64,000 nt of DNA, from positions 222,373-286,372 of the forward strand of contig JACKJH010000005.1 of NCBI GenBank assembly GCA_020638055.1. The letters run 5' to 3'. This DNA comes from Hyphomicrobiaceae bacterium (GTDB lineage Bacteria > Pseudomonadota > Alphaproteobacteria > Rhizobiales > Hyphomicrobiaceae). The position numbers and the translations under genes were made by a program. Positions 1 to 8,934 of the stretch are shown here, in pieces; within the stretch, counting starts at the first letter, position 1; each line of letters opens with the position of its first letter. Under the pieces are notes generated by a model. The model searched no databases. It saw nothing but the letters and a program-made list of their open reading frames with translations, and had not been told where the DNA came from.

Positions 1-200
1 ATTTCAAAGTTACCCAGCTTGAGAGTTTGTGCCGTCGGCGCTTTTGCAAGTGCCGGCCGAGGCAACGTCGCTCCGCCACCAAAGCCAATCAGCGCTGTCG
101 ACGCCACTGCAGCCCCGCCCAAAAGCACCTCTCGCCGCGATGCAGGCAGCCGATCACTGCGTCCTGTTCCAGCGGGTTTTGTCTGATGCCTCTTGGACAT
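1..200 (-). CDS. Tat-exported protein, N-terminal fragment (runs off left edge)
   Basis: The frame begins with ATG at 200 (reading leftwards) and stays open to the window edge, giving 66 codons. A good ribosome binding site (CGGAGG) lies seven bases upstream. The N-terminus has a twin-arginine export signal: SRREVLLGG around residues 22-30, a hydrophobic stretch (AAVASTALIGFGGG), and a likely signal peptidase site at ALA-KA near residue 54. The protein is therefore probably exported folded through the Tat system, often a sign of a cofactor-binding enzyme. Too little mature sequence remains to name a family. It diverges from the cytochrome c-like remnant at 374. Confidence 0.7.
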   Translation of the reverse strand, partial: MSKRHQTKPAGTGRSDRLPASRREVLLGGAAVASTALIGFGGGATLPRPALAKAPTAQTLKLGNFE

Positions 201-373
201 GTTTTTCCTCCGAATAATTTTCTACATTGCACGCGGATGGACAGCGTGGCGCTTGGAACTAACCATGCATTTGAATGCTGATCTATTCAAATAGAACTGA
301 GCAGGCAAATCCAGCCATGCAACCATACAGGAAGTAGATTTTTATCAATCACTTAAAAAAAGAATTCTCATTG

Positions 374-820
374 ATGTACGAACGGTTGAAATGCACCAGC
401 ACTCTCATCGCGTTGATCGTCGTCACCGGCCACTGGCTGGTGACGGCACAAGCGGCAGACCCACATGCCATTTATGAAAACCGATGTGCTGGCTGCCACG
501 CACCCCATGCCCGAGGCCTCGCCGAGCGTATAGAGTACCTTGGCCCGCTGACACGGGACATCAACGCCCTTCAACGACTCGAGAAAATCGATCATAGTGT
601 CGAACGCCTCGGCCACCTTCTGCGTCGACCGATTGCCTGCCATCGTGGTGATCCACCACGCGAATCAACAGGACACTCATACACGCAATATTCTCCTGGC
701 TTGCCCGCCAGACTCACCCGATCGCCCTGGTGGCAAAGCAGGAAGGCTATGGGGTTCAAATCGTTGCCCGGAGAAAAGCCAAGTATGAATAGCAGAAACT
801 TGTCTTCGTCCATTCGTTGA
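374..820 (+). pseudogene. Decayed c-type cytochrome (signal peptide plus haem site only)
   Basis: The first 50 codons look real. They encode an apparent signal peptide (hydrophobic LIALIVVTGHWLVTAQA, then AADPHAIYENR) followed by a haem-attachment motif CAGCH, the standard start of a small periplasmic cytochrome c. After GLAE the reading loses all cytochrome character: no distal methionine region, a basic composition rich in Arg, Pro and Ser, and no stop until 818. Fragments that look more protein-like occur on the opposite strand over the same bases, so this is probably a rearranged or frameshifted remnant rather than a working 148-residue cytochrome. Start chosen at ATG 374; a TTG lies directly upstream. 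No clear ribosome binding site is visible. Confidence 0.5.
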
Positions 821-918
821 CTTGGTGTGAGTCACTTGCATACTTCAGTTGCACATTGTGAGTTGCGGGCACCATGCGCTCGCGAAAAAACGAAAATATT
901 CACCTGGAATGAATAGCC

Positions 919-2385
919 ATGAGAATTGATGTCTATAATCGCTTGTTCGCAATGCAGGCTAGTCGCCGAAGTATACTGCAAGGCGCAGCCGCCAGCATCC
1001 TCAGCGCTTGCTCGCTCAGTGCTTGCTCGGATGACGGCCCCGGCAAATTCATCCTTGCGAAGAAATCTAATGCGAATTCCAAAGTCCAAATCCTAACGGA
1101 AAGGTATGAAAACAATCTTCGTGCCCTTGCCGATTACCTTCCAATAACCGTACACAACACTTGGGATTTGCTTCGAGCTTTTGCCGATTACTTTCCAAAT
1201 CGCTGGGATTTGATCGCCGTACTTAAATGGTCCGCCTACGGCAATGACATCCACGTGCTAGGCCCCGTTGCAGCCAAAGTCGCCGCTGGTGTCGCAATAC
1301 GCACCAATCAGGACGCGGAAATACTGGCGCAATTTCACCCCAAATCAATTATTCGCATTTCCCCCACCACTTACGAGTTAGCTAAAGAGGCGGTGGTCAA
1401 GAAACTAAATGTAACAGAATTGATTGGAACACTGGCAGATTTAGAGGCCGTGACTCGCGTGGCGCAGGAAGAAAACACCACGATCAATGCCTCAATATAT
1501 CTTTTCGACCACTACGGTGATCCCTGGGGATTTGAATTCAAGTCATCCGCCGAGTTACAAGACCTCGTGGATTCAATTGACCCAAAGCGTGTGAAAGTAC
1601 AAGGCATCTTCACGCATCTAGGCTACTTGCAAGCCGCCCCCAATGTGCAAATCAACGAGCGGATTAAGCTATTTTTAAAAGTTGCCGGCCCAGTTGCCGT
1701 AAAATTGGCTGCAAGTCTGGGACCCGACGACCCACCTATCTCCGTCCACTGGGGCGCCAGCAGCGAAGTAAGCCGGCTTTGGAACACAAGCACGGGAAGC
1801 ATCGTTCTTCCCGAAGATCCTGAACTGCGCTCACTGGCGGATGCTTGCCTATCCAATCCAAAAATCAAGTTCGCTTTGCGCCTGGGCGCCATTACCTTTG
1901 GGGGACGCGAATTTGAATTCCCTGAGCTGAAATCTATTATTTGGTGGAAAGCAAAAATCGCTGCATTACATTCCAGCGGAAATACCAATATTGCGGTTAT
2001 CAATGTGGGAATCAACGATGGGTATCCCCGCCTGTTCCGACGACAGGGCAAGTGGGGAGAAGTCAGTATTGGCGGCACACGTTACCCCTTAGCAACCCCA
2101 CCTCAAGCGCATAAAATTGAAGTAGATGTCGGGCCCAATCCAGACCCGAAAAAGGTATTTCCTGGGGCAGAGGTTTGTCTATTGTGCAACGATATGACGC
2201 CCGATGATGTCTTTAAACACGTAGCAGAAGATACCTATAACATTGCTATGTGCGCCACTGGTGCGAGCCCTAAATTTGAAGAGGAATCGATGTTTGTCTA
2301 CGACGATGCCCCTGCTTGTGAGGGCCCCGTCCAATATGTGGAGAAGCGTAACGTCAGAGGGCCGAATGGTGAAATGCAGAAGTGA
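919..2385 (+). CDS. Alanine racemase-like Tat lipoprotein, catalytic Tyr missing
   Basis: The 488-residue protein starts with a twin-arginine signal (ASRRSILQG, residues 14-22) and two possible lipobox motifs, LSAC ending at Cys31 or Cys36, so it is likely exported folded and lipid anchored. From residue about 80 it follows the fold-type III alanine racemase plan. LIAVLKWSAYG places the PLP-binding lysine at Lys103, THLGY and an SSEVSRLW block follow, and the C-terminal racemase domain contains NDGYPR near 368 and IGGTRYP near 390. In active racemases that motif reads GYxDGYPR, with the first Tyr as second catalytic base; here it is Ile365. No MDQ motif is seen. It could still bind PLP, but racemisation is doubtful. 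Periplasmic broad-specificity racemases of Vibrio are the nearest known idea. GC content is lower than in its neighbours. Confidence 0.7.
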   Translation: MRIDVYNRLFAMQASRRSILQGAAASILSACSLSACSDDGPGKFILAKKSNANSKVQILTERYENNLRALADYLPITVHNTWDLLRAFADYFPNRWDLIAVLKWSAYGNDIHVLGPVAAKVAAGVAIRTNQDAEILAQFHPKSIIRISPTTYELAKEAVVKKLNVTELIGTLADLEAVTRVAQEENTTINASIYLFDHYGDPWGFEFKSSAELQDLVDSIDPKRVKVQGIFTHLGYLQAAPNVQINERIKLFLKVAGPVAVKLAASLGPDDPPISVHWGASSEVSRLWNTSTGSIVLPEDPELRSLADACLSNPKIKFALRLGAITFGGREFEFPELKSIIWWKAKIAALHSSGNTNIAVINVGINDGYPRLFRRQGKWGEVSIGGTRYPLATPPQAHKIEVDVGPNPDPKKVFPGAEVCLLCNDMTPDDVFKHVAEDTYNIAMCATGASPKFEEESMFVYDDAPACEGPVQYVEKRNVRGPNGEMQK

Positions 2386-2524
2386 AGGCTGTGAACACTA
2401 GAGCATCGGGACGACAAGTCCACCAATCCCCGCACGACTTGCCCCCACTTTTGCGCGAAGTGCGGTAGATTAAATCCTGTCCGGCCATTGTCGCCGTCTC
2501 CGTCTGATTGGCTTAATGGCTTGT

Positions 2525-3223
2525 TCACGCCATGAGCCAGGTGCGCAGGGCGCGGGTGACGACATCGGGTGCTTCTAGCGTCGACAGGTGGCCAGACCCG
2601 GGCAGGACGGTAAGCGCGCTACCGGAAATCCCATCACACATTTCCTGCGCCATTGAAACCGGTGTTAGTTTGTCCTCTTCGCCCACCAGCACCAGCGTTG
2701 GGCAGGAAATGGATTTGAGCATGGGTCGGCTATCTGGCCTACCCATTATGGCATGCTGCTGGTTTGAAAATCCCTGCGTACCTATAGACTCCGCCATCAC
2801 CAGAAATGTCTGTCGAAGAGCTGTATCGTTGTGCCGGGACGGCGCCACCAGTGCGGGAAACATTTCGCGCGCCGCAGCCGATACGCCCTTCGCGCCGGCA
2901 AGGAAAACAAGCCGCTTCCGGTTTTCACTTTGCTCAGGGGTGTCAGGGCGTGCACTCGTATCCAGAAGGGCTAACCGCTCTACGCGTTCTGGAGCCAGCC
3001 GCAGGATCTCAAACGCGATATAGCCACCCATGGAAAGCCCGGCGAGGGAAAACCGCTCAGGCGCAGCCGCCAATATAGAGCTGGCCAGACCCGTCATTGT
3101 ATCGGCATTTGCGTGTTCTGCGACAGTGACACGCGCAACGTCTGCCAAACCGGAGATCTGCGCAGCAAATAGCGCATCGGTGCACAACAGACCGGGAATG
3201 AGAACCAGATCGCGCTCCACCAT
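2525..3223 (-). CDS. Alpha/beta-fold hydrolase
   Basis: A 232-residue cytoplasmic hydrolase of the alpha/beta fold. It shows the nucleophile elbow GLSMGG (Ser near residue 64), an acid in GEEDKLTP and the catalytic His in GSGHLS close to the C-terminus, giving a complete Ser-Asp-His triad. The N-terminus LVLIPGLLC carries the oxyanion loop. Such proteins hydrolyse esters, lactones or enol-lactones; the substrate cannot be read from sequence. I chose ATG at 3223 because GGAGG sits five bases before it; an in-frame ATG at 3241 would add six residues. It diverges from the RNA helicase gene. Confidence 0.85.
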   Translation of the reverse strand: MVERDLVLIPGLLCTDALFAAQISGLADVARVTVAEHANADTMTGLASSILAAAPERFSLAGLSMGGYIAFEILRLAPERVERLALLDTSARPDTPEQSENRKRLVFLAGAKGVSAAAREMFPALVAPSRHNDTALRQTFLVMAESIGTQGFSNQQHAIMGRPDSRPMLKSISCPTLVLVGEEDKLTPVSMAQEMCDGISGSALTVLPGSGHLSTLEAPDVVTRALRTWLMA

Positions 3224-3581
3224 TTTTTCCTCCGTGGACATTATTTACAGCATCTATCAGCCATTAGTAACCATGCCTAAATCCGGTCGCGGCCTTGTGA
3301 CACAACTCCCCGCAATTTACGGGCGTTCCACTTGCTTTTACGGCTTGGTTGTGTCAGCACGTCGCTGACGCGAGCGCAGGGGCTTGAGAGCTGTAGTCCA
3401 CTCAGACGCACAACTTAGTCCCTTTTTGACGCCTTTATACCCTGTTTTGCCGCTTTTCAGGCACTGCTCTCCCCTGCGCTTTGTCTTGGTTCTCGCACCC
3501 TCTCATCTCCGGCATCCGGCCGGAATGGTGTTGATGTGCTGTGGCGAAGGACCAACCAGACGAAGACTGAGAGGATCTCTT
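3224..3581. other. Divergent intergenic region upstream of the RNA helicase
   Basis: This stretch separates the hydrolase from the DEAD-box helicase and must hold both promoters. The helicase side has a long pyrimidine-rich stretch (about 3420-3530) with open reading in the helicase frame, but no convincing ribosome binding site before 3582. I read it as a long 5' leader, as is common for helicase genes induced by cold. I see no clear sigma-70 boxes or RNA switch. Confidence 0.4.
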
Positions 3582-5450
3582 TTGACCACCACGACGTTTG
3601 CTGAGCTAGGTCTCAGCCCAAAGGTTCTGGCAGCTATCGAGGCTGCCGGTTACGTCACTCCCACACCGATTCAGGCCGACGCGATCCCAGTTGCGCTCAC
3701 CGGCCGCGATATACTTGGCATAGCTCAAACTGGCACTGGCAAGACTGCGGCATTCACAATGCCAATGATCTCCCGTCTGGAAACCGGACGAGCACGTGCT
3801 CGCATGCCGCGCTCGCTCATACTAGCGCCGACACGCGAACTTGCCGCCCAAGTTGCGCAGAGTTTTGAAAAATACGGCACCAACCACAAACTCACCGTCG
3901 CGCTGCTCATTGGCGGTGTATCGATGGACGATCAGGTCAAGAAGCTGGACCGCGGCGTTGACGTTCTCATTGCCACACCCGGCCGTCTGCTCGACCACTT
4001 CAACCGTGGCCGCGTAATGCTGATGGGCGTTGAGATCCTTGTCATTGACGAGGCCGACCGGATGCTCGATATGGGCTTCATTCCCGACATCGAGAAGATC
4101 TGTCGTCTGCTCCCGCCACGGCGCCAGACGCTGTTTTTCTCCGCCACCATGCCGCCGGAAATCACGCGTCTTGCCGATCAGTTCCTGAAAGAGCCAACGC
4201 GCATTGAAGTGGCCAAGCCTGCAACAACTGCCAAGACCATCACACAGCGCTTTCGATATTGTGCCGAAGGCGAGGACTGGGCCAAGCGCGAGGAGCTGCG
4301 CGACCTGATCCGCAACGAGGAAAATTTCAAAAACGCCATCGTCTTCTGCAATCGCAAACGTGACGTGGCAATTCTGCTGAAGTCACTCACCAAGCATGGC
4401 TTCAACGCCGGAGCCTTGCACGGCGACATGGACCAGAAGAGCCGTATGGAGACGCTCGACAAGTTCCGCTCCGGCGAAATTCTGATCCTTGCAGCCAGCG
4501 ACGTTGCCGCGCGAGGTCTCGACATTCCTGACGTGTCGCACGTGTTCAATTTTGATCTGCCCTGGCAGTCCGATGACTACGTGCATCGCATTGGCCGCAC
4601 TGGCCGCGCCGGCAAATCCGGTATCGCATACTCGCTTGTCACCATCGACGACCTGAAGCTCCTCAGCGACATCGCCAAGATTACCGGCGACGCAACCGAA
4701 TGGATCGGTGAACCGCCAAGCGAGGAAGAAATCGCCAGCGCTGGCAAGCGCCGCCGTGGACGTGGTGGTCGGACTGCCCGTAGCAGCGATCGCAAAGCTC
4801 GAGGTGGGGAACGGAGTGAACGTGCTCGCCGGTCAACGCGTGAGACCACCGACACCAAAACGGAAGGGGTCCGTAAAGCCTCCCCGGCTTTACCGCCGCG
4901 ACGCACTGAAGATGCACCCCCTCCACCTGGCATGGGTGAACAGCCCGATGTGAATTTCGAACCCAACCCGGCAGCACAATCTCTAAGCGGTGGGAAAGAT
5001 GCCAGCGAAGTAGCCAACTCAAAAGATGAGCGTCCGAAACGCCGCCGCCGCGGTGGTCGCAGCCACGGGCGCACCGAACAAGATGTCGAAAGCTTTTCGA
5101 ACAAAGGCAAGGAAGCGGCCGATGAGGCGCATTCCCAAACGCCAAATCCGCAATCTGCCCGAGCCGCCGATCATGGCGAGACAGACGAGGCAAGCACACA
5201 ACCAGTAAGGCGGCGCAGTTCACGACAGAACCCCAACAGCAGCCAATCCGCTCAGGAGAGCCACGCCCGCGCTTCGTCAAATAGTAACGCACGCCGCAAG
5301 ATGCCCATGCGTCAGCGAAACACAGGCGAAACACGCGATCATGAAGCTGCTCCAGTTACAACGGGTGCTGCGAAGGGGTTTGCCGACAATGTTCCAGCGT
5401 TCCTGAGACGCCCGCTTCCCAAGCGTCACCAGAAGGTCGCAAGTGAATAG
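3582..5450 (+). CDS. DEAD-box ATP-dependent RNA helicase (RhlE-like)
   Basis: A 622-residue ATP-dependent RNA helicase that unwinds structured RNA, in ribosome assembly or RNA decay. The core (about residues 1-380) has every motif in order: Q motif (FAELGLSPKVLAAIEAAGY, PTPIQ), Walker A AQTGTGKT, PTRELA, TPGRL, the DEAD box as VIDEADRMLD, SAT, and the motif VI region HRIGRTGRAG. The C-terminal 240 residues are a low-complexity tail rich in Arg, Lys, Ser and Glu (KRRRGRGG, RRRRGG), typical of RhlE-type RNA-binding tails. TTG at 3582 is taken as start because GAGAGGA stands seven bases upstream; the frame is open further upstream without a good site. A strong terminator follows at 5537. Confidence 0.93.
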   Translation: MTTTTFAELGLSPKVLAAIEAAGYVTPTPIQADAIPVALTGRDILGIAQTGTGKTAAFTMPMISRLETGRARARMPRSLILAPTRELAAQVAQSFEKYGTNHKLTVALLIGGVSMDDQVKKLDRGVDVLIATPGRLLDHFNRGRVMLMGVEILVIDEADRMLDMGFIPDIEKICRLLPPRRQTLFFSATMPPEITRLADQFLKEPTRIEVAKPATTAKTITQRFRYCAEGEDWAKREELRDLIRNEENFKNAIVFCNRKRDVAILLKSLTKHGFNAGALHGDMDQKSRMETLDKFRSGEILILAASDVAARGLDIPDVSHVFNFDLPWQSDDYVHRIGRTGRAGKSGIAYSLVTIDDLKLLSDIAKITGDATEWIGEPPSEEEIASAGKRRRGRGGRTARSSDRKARGGERSERARRSTRETTDTKTEGVRKASPALPPRRTEDAPPPPGMGEQPDVNFEPNPAAQSLSGGKDASEVANSKDERPKRRRRGGRSHGRTEQDVESFSNKGKEAADEAHSQTPNPQSARAADHGETDEASTQPVRRRSSRQNPNSSQSAQESHARASSNSNARRKMPMRQRNTGETRDHEAAPVTTGAAKGFADNVPAFLRRPLPKRHQKVASE

Positions 5451-5536
5451 GTGGCCTCAGCATTTATTTTGCGGCCCCCTATAACCCGGCGTGCGTTCGT
5501 GCGAACCATCTGGCGGTTCAAACCACGAAATTCTTG

Positions 5537-5566
5537 AACCCCGCTGAAGATCGGCGGGGTTTTTTC
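5537..5566 (+). terminator. Rho-independent terminator after RNA helicase gene
   Basis: Perfect 8-bp stem AACCCCGC / GCGGGGTT with a 9-base loop, running directly into a T-run. It lies about 85 bases after the helicase stop codon and ends that transcript. Confidence 0.88.
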
Positions 5567-5619
5567 GCATCCTGGCTCTACGCTCAATTGTTGTGAGTTG
5601 CAGGCATTGGACCCGAAGC

Positions 5620-6075
5620 CTACTTCACTTCAAGTTCCTTGATCGCCCGCTTAGTCAAACGAACGGCATTCTGAAGCTCTTCGAGCTTTTCGCGGGTTTC
5701 TTGTTCTGCTGTGCGATAGCAGTCGCGCTCGAATTCGACGATGGTTCTTGCAGCCAGCATCCCCTGCTGGTCAGTTGTTTGCTCTGTTTTCGCCTGGGCG
5801 GTCGGTGACGCATCGTTTGGATGCTGTGTCCCGATGTTGCTTTTTCCTGCAGCACAATCCGGTTCGGCTGGCGCGTTCAACATCACTTTGCCCGGTGTTG
5901 GAATGTTACGAACGCGTTTGCGAAACCTCTTTTTCGCCAACTCGTTCGCATGTTGTTGATAGGCTTTTTTATACCTGGGCTCAGGCTTTGATGACTGCTG
6001 GGGTGGAGATCCCTGGAAATGCGAGCAACCCGCAAGTGCAATGCCGCTCAGCACCAGCGCTTGAAAAGCGCGCAT
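5620..6075 (-). CDS. Small predicted lipoprotein with charged C-terminal helix
   Basis: A 151-residue protein with a lipoprotein signal (MRAFQALVLSGIALAGCS, lipobox LAGC near residue 17), so it should be anchored in the membrane facing the periplasm. The mature part begins with a Ser/Pro/Gln-rich linker, continues with a Lys/Arg-rich stretch (KKRFRKRVRN), and ends in a highly charged region (EFERDCYRTAEQETREKLEELQNAVRL without breaks of helix) that should form a long helix or coiled coil. No family is recognised. ATG at 6075 was chosen because the signal peptide starts there; upstream in-frame ATGs would spoil it. It converges with the helicase gene. Confidence 0.7.
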   Translation of the reverse strand: MRAFQALVLSGIALAGCSHFQGSPPQQSSKPEPRYKKAYQQHANELAKKRFRKRVRNIPTPGKVMLNAPAEPDCAAGKSNIGTQHPNDASPTAQAKTEQTTDQQGMLAARTIVEFERDCYRTAEQETREKLEELQNAVRLTKRAIKELEVK

Positions 6076-6267
6076 CCCGCTTTCGCCAGCCTTACCAGCG
6101 CCGGCCGATCCGCGAACTCCCCTGATCTTCCGCATAACAAACGGACTCCCACACTTCATGCGTGAGCCCATTATCGTTCATCCCGCTTACTGTCGCGTAA
6201 ACGTGGCTCGGATCGAAGGTTGAAAATCCGTAAATGATTGTCGCAAATTTTTGCCGACCAACAGTTG

Positions 6268-7602
6268 TCACGGGCTGGTGCTAGTCGCTACTGAGGCGCA
6301 CGATACACTTGAATTTTGCGTAACAAGTCGACTGCTTGCGAGCCTATCTGCCACCGCTGCAAATTCCAGTTTCCTGGCTGCGGGATAAACAAGAAGCGTT
6401 CTGTGCGCCAACTTCGCAGAGCATGATTGGTCAAGCCGCTCTATGAAGTGTTCACCGCCGTAGGTGCCGCGCAACAAATACCAGGTGTCGTGCAGCTCGG
6501 TTTCAACTGGAATGCCGCTGAACCGATTGGCGATCCGGTAACGCATGGCCTGGGCCAGTTGTTGGTTTCTTGCAGATCGCTCTGTGCTGACACGCAACAA
6601 AGCGTCTCCATCAGGCGTGGTGAACAAGCGATCGCGTGAATCCAATGAACTTTTCGCGTCGGGCAAAAGGTTCTTGGGATACGAAATTGAAATACCGAAC
6701 TTGCTGTCGCGATAAACCTTCCAGCGCAGGAGTACCGGAGGCATTGCCTTGCGGCTTGGAAACGGTATCGTGCGGGCCAGCGTCACAGGCGGATCAAAGG
6801 AATGCTTTTGAATTCGGGCATCGCTCGCTGCAACTGACGTGGTGTTTGCCAAACCCTCGTCGATGAAGGGCAATTCCTTCGCTGCTATCCCTCGCACGGC
6901 TGCCAGTTCTGTATTGCCGAACGTACTTTGGACCACGGCTGTAGGATTTATGCGTGTCGCGGAGGTGAAGGGCAGAATTTCGCTCGGCCCAATTGGCACG
7001 TATCCCATTCGTGGATGCACCGCTCCAGCTTCACTGAGATGGGGCAAGGATTTCGCCTGTGCCAAAGCAGGTGAATGCGCCACGAGCCCGGCGCCCATCA
7101 AGTAGCCGCGGCGCTGCGAGCTTCCAATTGAGCTTTTCATCTCGCTGAATGAAGCTGCTCCGACGCTTTTCTCCCGCATCCTGTGCTCGGCTGAACTCGT
7201 TTCCCGATCGGTTGCATCGACTTTTCGAGGCATGGGGTTATCGGCGCTGAGCCGTGCTGTGGCGGAAGGGGCGAGGCGGTCGTAAAGATCCATCACCGCA
7301 AACAACGCAAGGGCCAAGCCGGTGACGAACGCAACCCCAGCCCACCACGCCGGCCGTGACGCTTTTGTTTTTTTGTCTTCTACCCGCTGCGCGCTTGCAG
7401 GCCTGCCTTTCAATTGCATGTATGCAGCAATGACCTGCTGAAGCAGTTCTCGCTTGTGGGAATCTTGCGCCGACAAATCGGGATGAAGGCGTTTGACCAG
7501 ACGGCAATACGCCTCCCGAATTTCTTTGGGTCCGGCAGTTGGTCGCACACCCAGGGTATGATGAGGGTCAAGCATCATGCTTTGCAAACGGCGAAAGGTC
7601 AT
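6268..7602 (-). CDS. Membrane-anchored J-domain protein
   Basis: A 444-residue protein. Residues about 10-60 form a J-domain (HHTLGVRPTAGPKEIREAY, then the invariant HPD in KRLHPDLS), which stimulates the ATPase of a DnaK-type chaperone. A single membrane helix follows (WWAGVAFVTGLALALFAVMDLY, about 85-107). The rest is a long, low-conservation linker and a C-terminal domain with YRDSKFGISISYPKNLL near residue 300, a pattern seen in PsbP-like and other envelope domains. The J-domain would be cytoplasmic and the C-terminal domain periplasmic. Partner and substrate are unknown. The short region upstream holds an AT-rich inverted repeat. Confidence 0.75.
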   Translation of the reverse strand: MTFRRLQSMMLDPHHTLGVRPTAGPKEIREAYCRLVKRLHPDLSAQDSHKRELLQQVIAAYMQLKGRPASAQRVEDKKTKASRPAWWAGVAFVTGLALALFAVMDLYDRLAPSATARLSADNPMPRKVDATDRETSSAEHRMREKSVGAASFSEMKSSIGSSQRRGYLMGAGLVAHSPALAQAKSLPHLSEAGAVHPRMGYVPIGPSEILPFTSATRINPTAVVQSTFGNTELAAVRGIAAKELPFIDEGLANTTSVAASDARIQKHSFDPPVTLARTIPFPSRKAMPPVLLRWKVYRDSKFGISISYPKNLLPDAKSSLDSRDRLFTTPDGDALLRVSTERSARNQQLAQAMRYRIANRFSGIPVETELHDTWYLLRGTYGGEHFIERLDQSCSAKLAHRTLLVYPAARKLEFAAVADRLASSRLVTQNSSVSCASVATSTSP

Positions 7603-7906
7603 CCCACAACAGATAGAAAGATTACATCATATCTATGTTAAAAAAGTGAATTTTACCAATGTTTTTTAACGCGTTAAGATATCAACTTAAAGTGGTCTAT
7701 ATGCAATCGGTGCGGGCGTTTCATACCTGATGTTCAGCACTTGTTCGCCTGGAACGCAGGCTATCGCGATCCGCGCGGCACCGCGCTCCGGCTCCAGCCG
7801 TGCTCTTTGGCCTGCTTGCGTTTCAAACACCAGGCCCCATCTAAACGACAATAAATTCGGAAGGCACAATGCAATTTGTGCGAGTGCAAGCACGGGTAAA
7901 ATTGAA
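7603..7906. promoter_or_regulatory. Divergent promoter region with AT-rich inverted repeats
   Basis: Between the J-domain gene and the persulfide dioxygenase-like gene. A perfect 9-bp inverted repeat GTTAAAAAA / TTTTTTAAC (7637-7645 and 7662-7670) is followed by TTAAG-N7-CTTAA (around 7673-7690). AT-rich palindromes of this sort are bound by ArsR-type persulfide sensors such as BigR upstream of related sulfur dioxygenase genes in rhizobia, so an operator is plausible. No such regulator is encoded nearby. Confidence 0.35.
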
Positions 7907-8806
7907 ATGACCACATCACCGCAACCTCTCGTTAAAGGGTTTCACGACGATAAGACCGGTTCGATCCAATACGTCGTTGCGTGCCCCAACACGAAGAAGG
8001 CTGCCATCATCGATCCGGTCTGGGACTTCGATGAAAAGGCCGCCCGCACGTGTACGGTCAACGCCGATGAGCTTCTGCAGTATGTCAAAGACAACAGTCT
8101 GGACGTTGAGTGGATTCTCGACACCCACCCTCACGCCGACCACTTCTCCGCAGCGCCATATCTGAAGGATAAACTCGGTGCTCCCACCGCAATAGGTGAG
8201 CACGTGGTCAAGGTTCAAAAACTCTGGAAAACAATCTACAATCTTGGCGACGACTTTCCAGCGGACGGCTCCCAGTGGGACCGGCTTTTCGCAGATGGAG
8301 ACACCTTCAAGATCGGTGATCTTGAGGCAAAGGTGATGTTCTCTCCTGGTCACACGCTGGCATCGATCACCTATGTGATCGGCGATGCAGCCTTCGTTCA
8401 CGACACACTCATGATGCCGGATTCTGGCACATCAAGAGCGGATTTTCCCGGCGGCAGCGCCAAGGACCTCTACAGGTCACTGGAACGCATCCTTGCGCTT
8501 CCTGACGACACGCGCATTTACGTTGGCCATGATTACGGACGAGGTGGTCGCAAGCCGCGATGGGAATCGACGGTGCGTGAAGAGCGTGAAACCAACATTC
8601 ATCTGCGCGGCAACGTGTCGGAGGCTGAGTATGTCCGCATCCGCGAATCGCGCGATGACGAGTTGGAGCTTCCGCACCTGATGCTATACGCACTGCAGGT
8701 CAACATACGCGGCGGCCGCCTGCCCGATGCTGAAGACAACGAAGTTTCCTATCTCAGGATCCCGATGAACCAATTCGCCGGGCCTTCCAAAGTCTGTCCG
8801 ATGTAA
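7907..8806 (+). CDS. MBL-fold persulfide dioxygenase-like hydrolase (ETHE1/Blh family)
   Basis: A 299-residue metallo-beta-lactamase-fold protein. The metal site is clear: THPHADH (HxHxDH, near residue 68), SPGHT (near 147), FVHDTLMMPD (Asp near 167) and VGHDYG (near 208). The order and the sequence YVGHDYGRGGRKPRWESTVREE match the ETHE1 / Blh group, where a single iron oxidises glutathione persulfide to sulfite during sulfide detoxification. Start ATG 7907 was chosen because conserved sequence begins there; the open frame upstream lacks conservation. The inference of persulfide chemistry is from family; a glyoxalase II-like role is the alternative. Confidence 0.82.
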   Translation: MTTSPQPLVKGFHDDKTGSIQYVVACPNTKKAAIIDPVWDFDEKAARTCTVNADELLQYVKDNSLDVEWILDTHPHADHFSAAPYLKDKLGAPTAIGEHVVKVQKLWKTIYNLGDDFPADGSQWDRLFADGDTFKIGDLEAKVMFSPGHTLASITYVIGDAAFVHDTLMMPDSGTSRADFPGGSAKDLYRSLERILALPDDTRIYVGHDYGRGGRKPRWESTVREERETNIHLRGNVSEAEYVRIRESRDDELELPHLMLYALQVNIRGGRLPDAEDNEVSYLRIPMNQFAGPSKVCPM

Positions 8807-8818
8807 TACACGCGCATA

Positions 8819-8893
8819 AGAGCGCCGTGCGTTATATCGGATCGGAATGCGCTCTAGAAACAGAATTGGTACCGATATATCGCACGGCGCTCT
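8819..8893. repeat. Dispersed palindromic repeat, copy 1
   Basis: Two 22-base arms (8819-8840 and 8872-8893) are inverted copies of each other with one mismatch; each carries the core GCGCCGTGCG. The same arm sequence recurs at 41214-41257 and as a single arm at 44039. It lies between convergent genes, so it may fold in both transcripts and help end them. Confidence 0.75.
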
Positions 8894-8934
8894 AGCCAGT
8901 CCAAGCTGCCCCAGTAACGGAAATCCCTGTTGCG

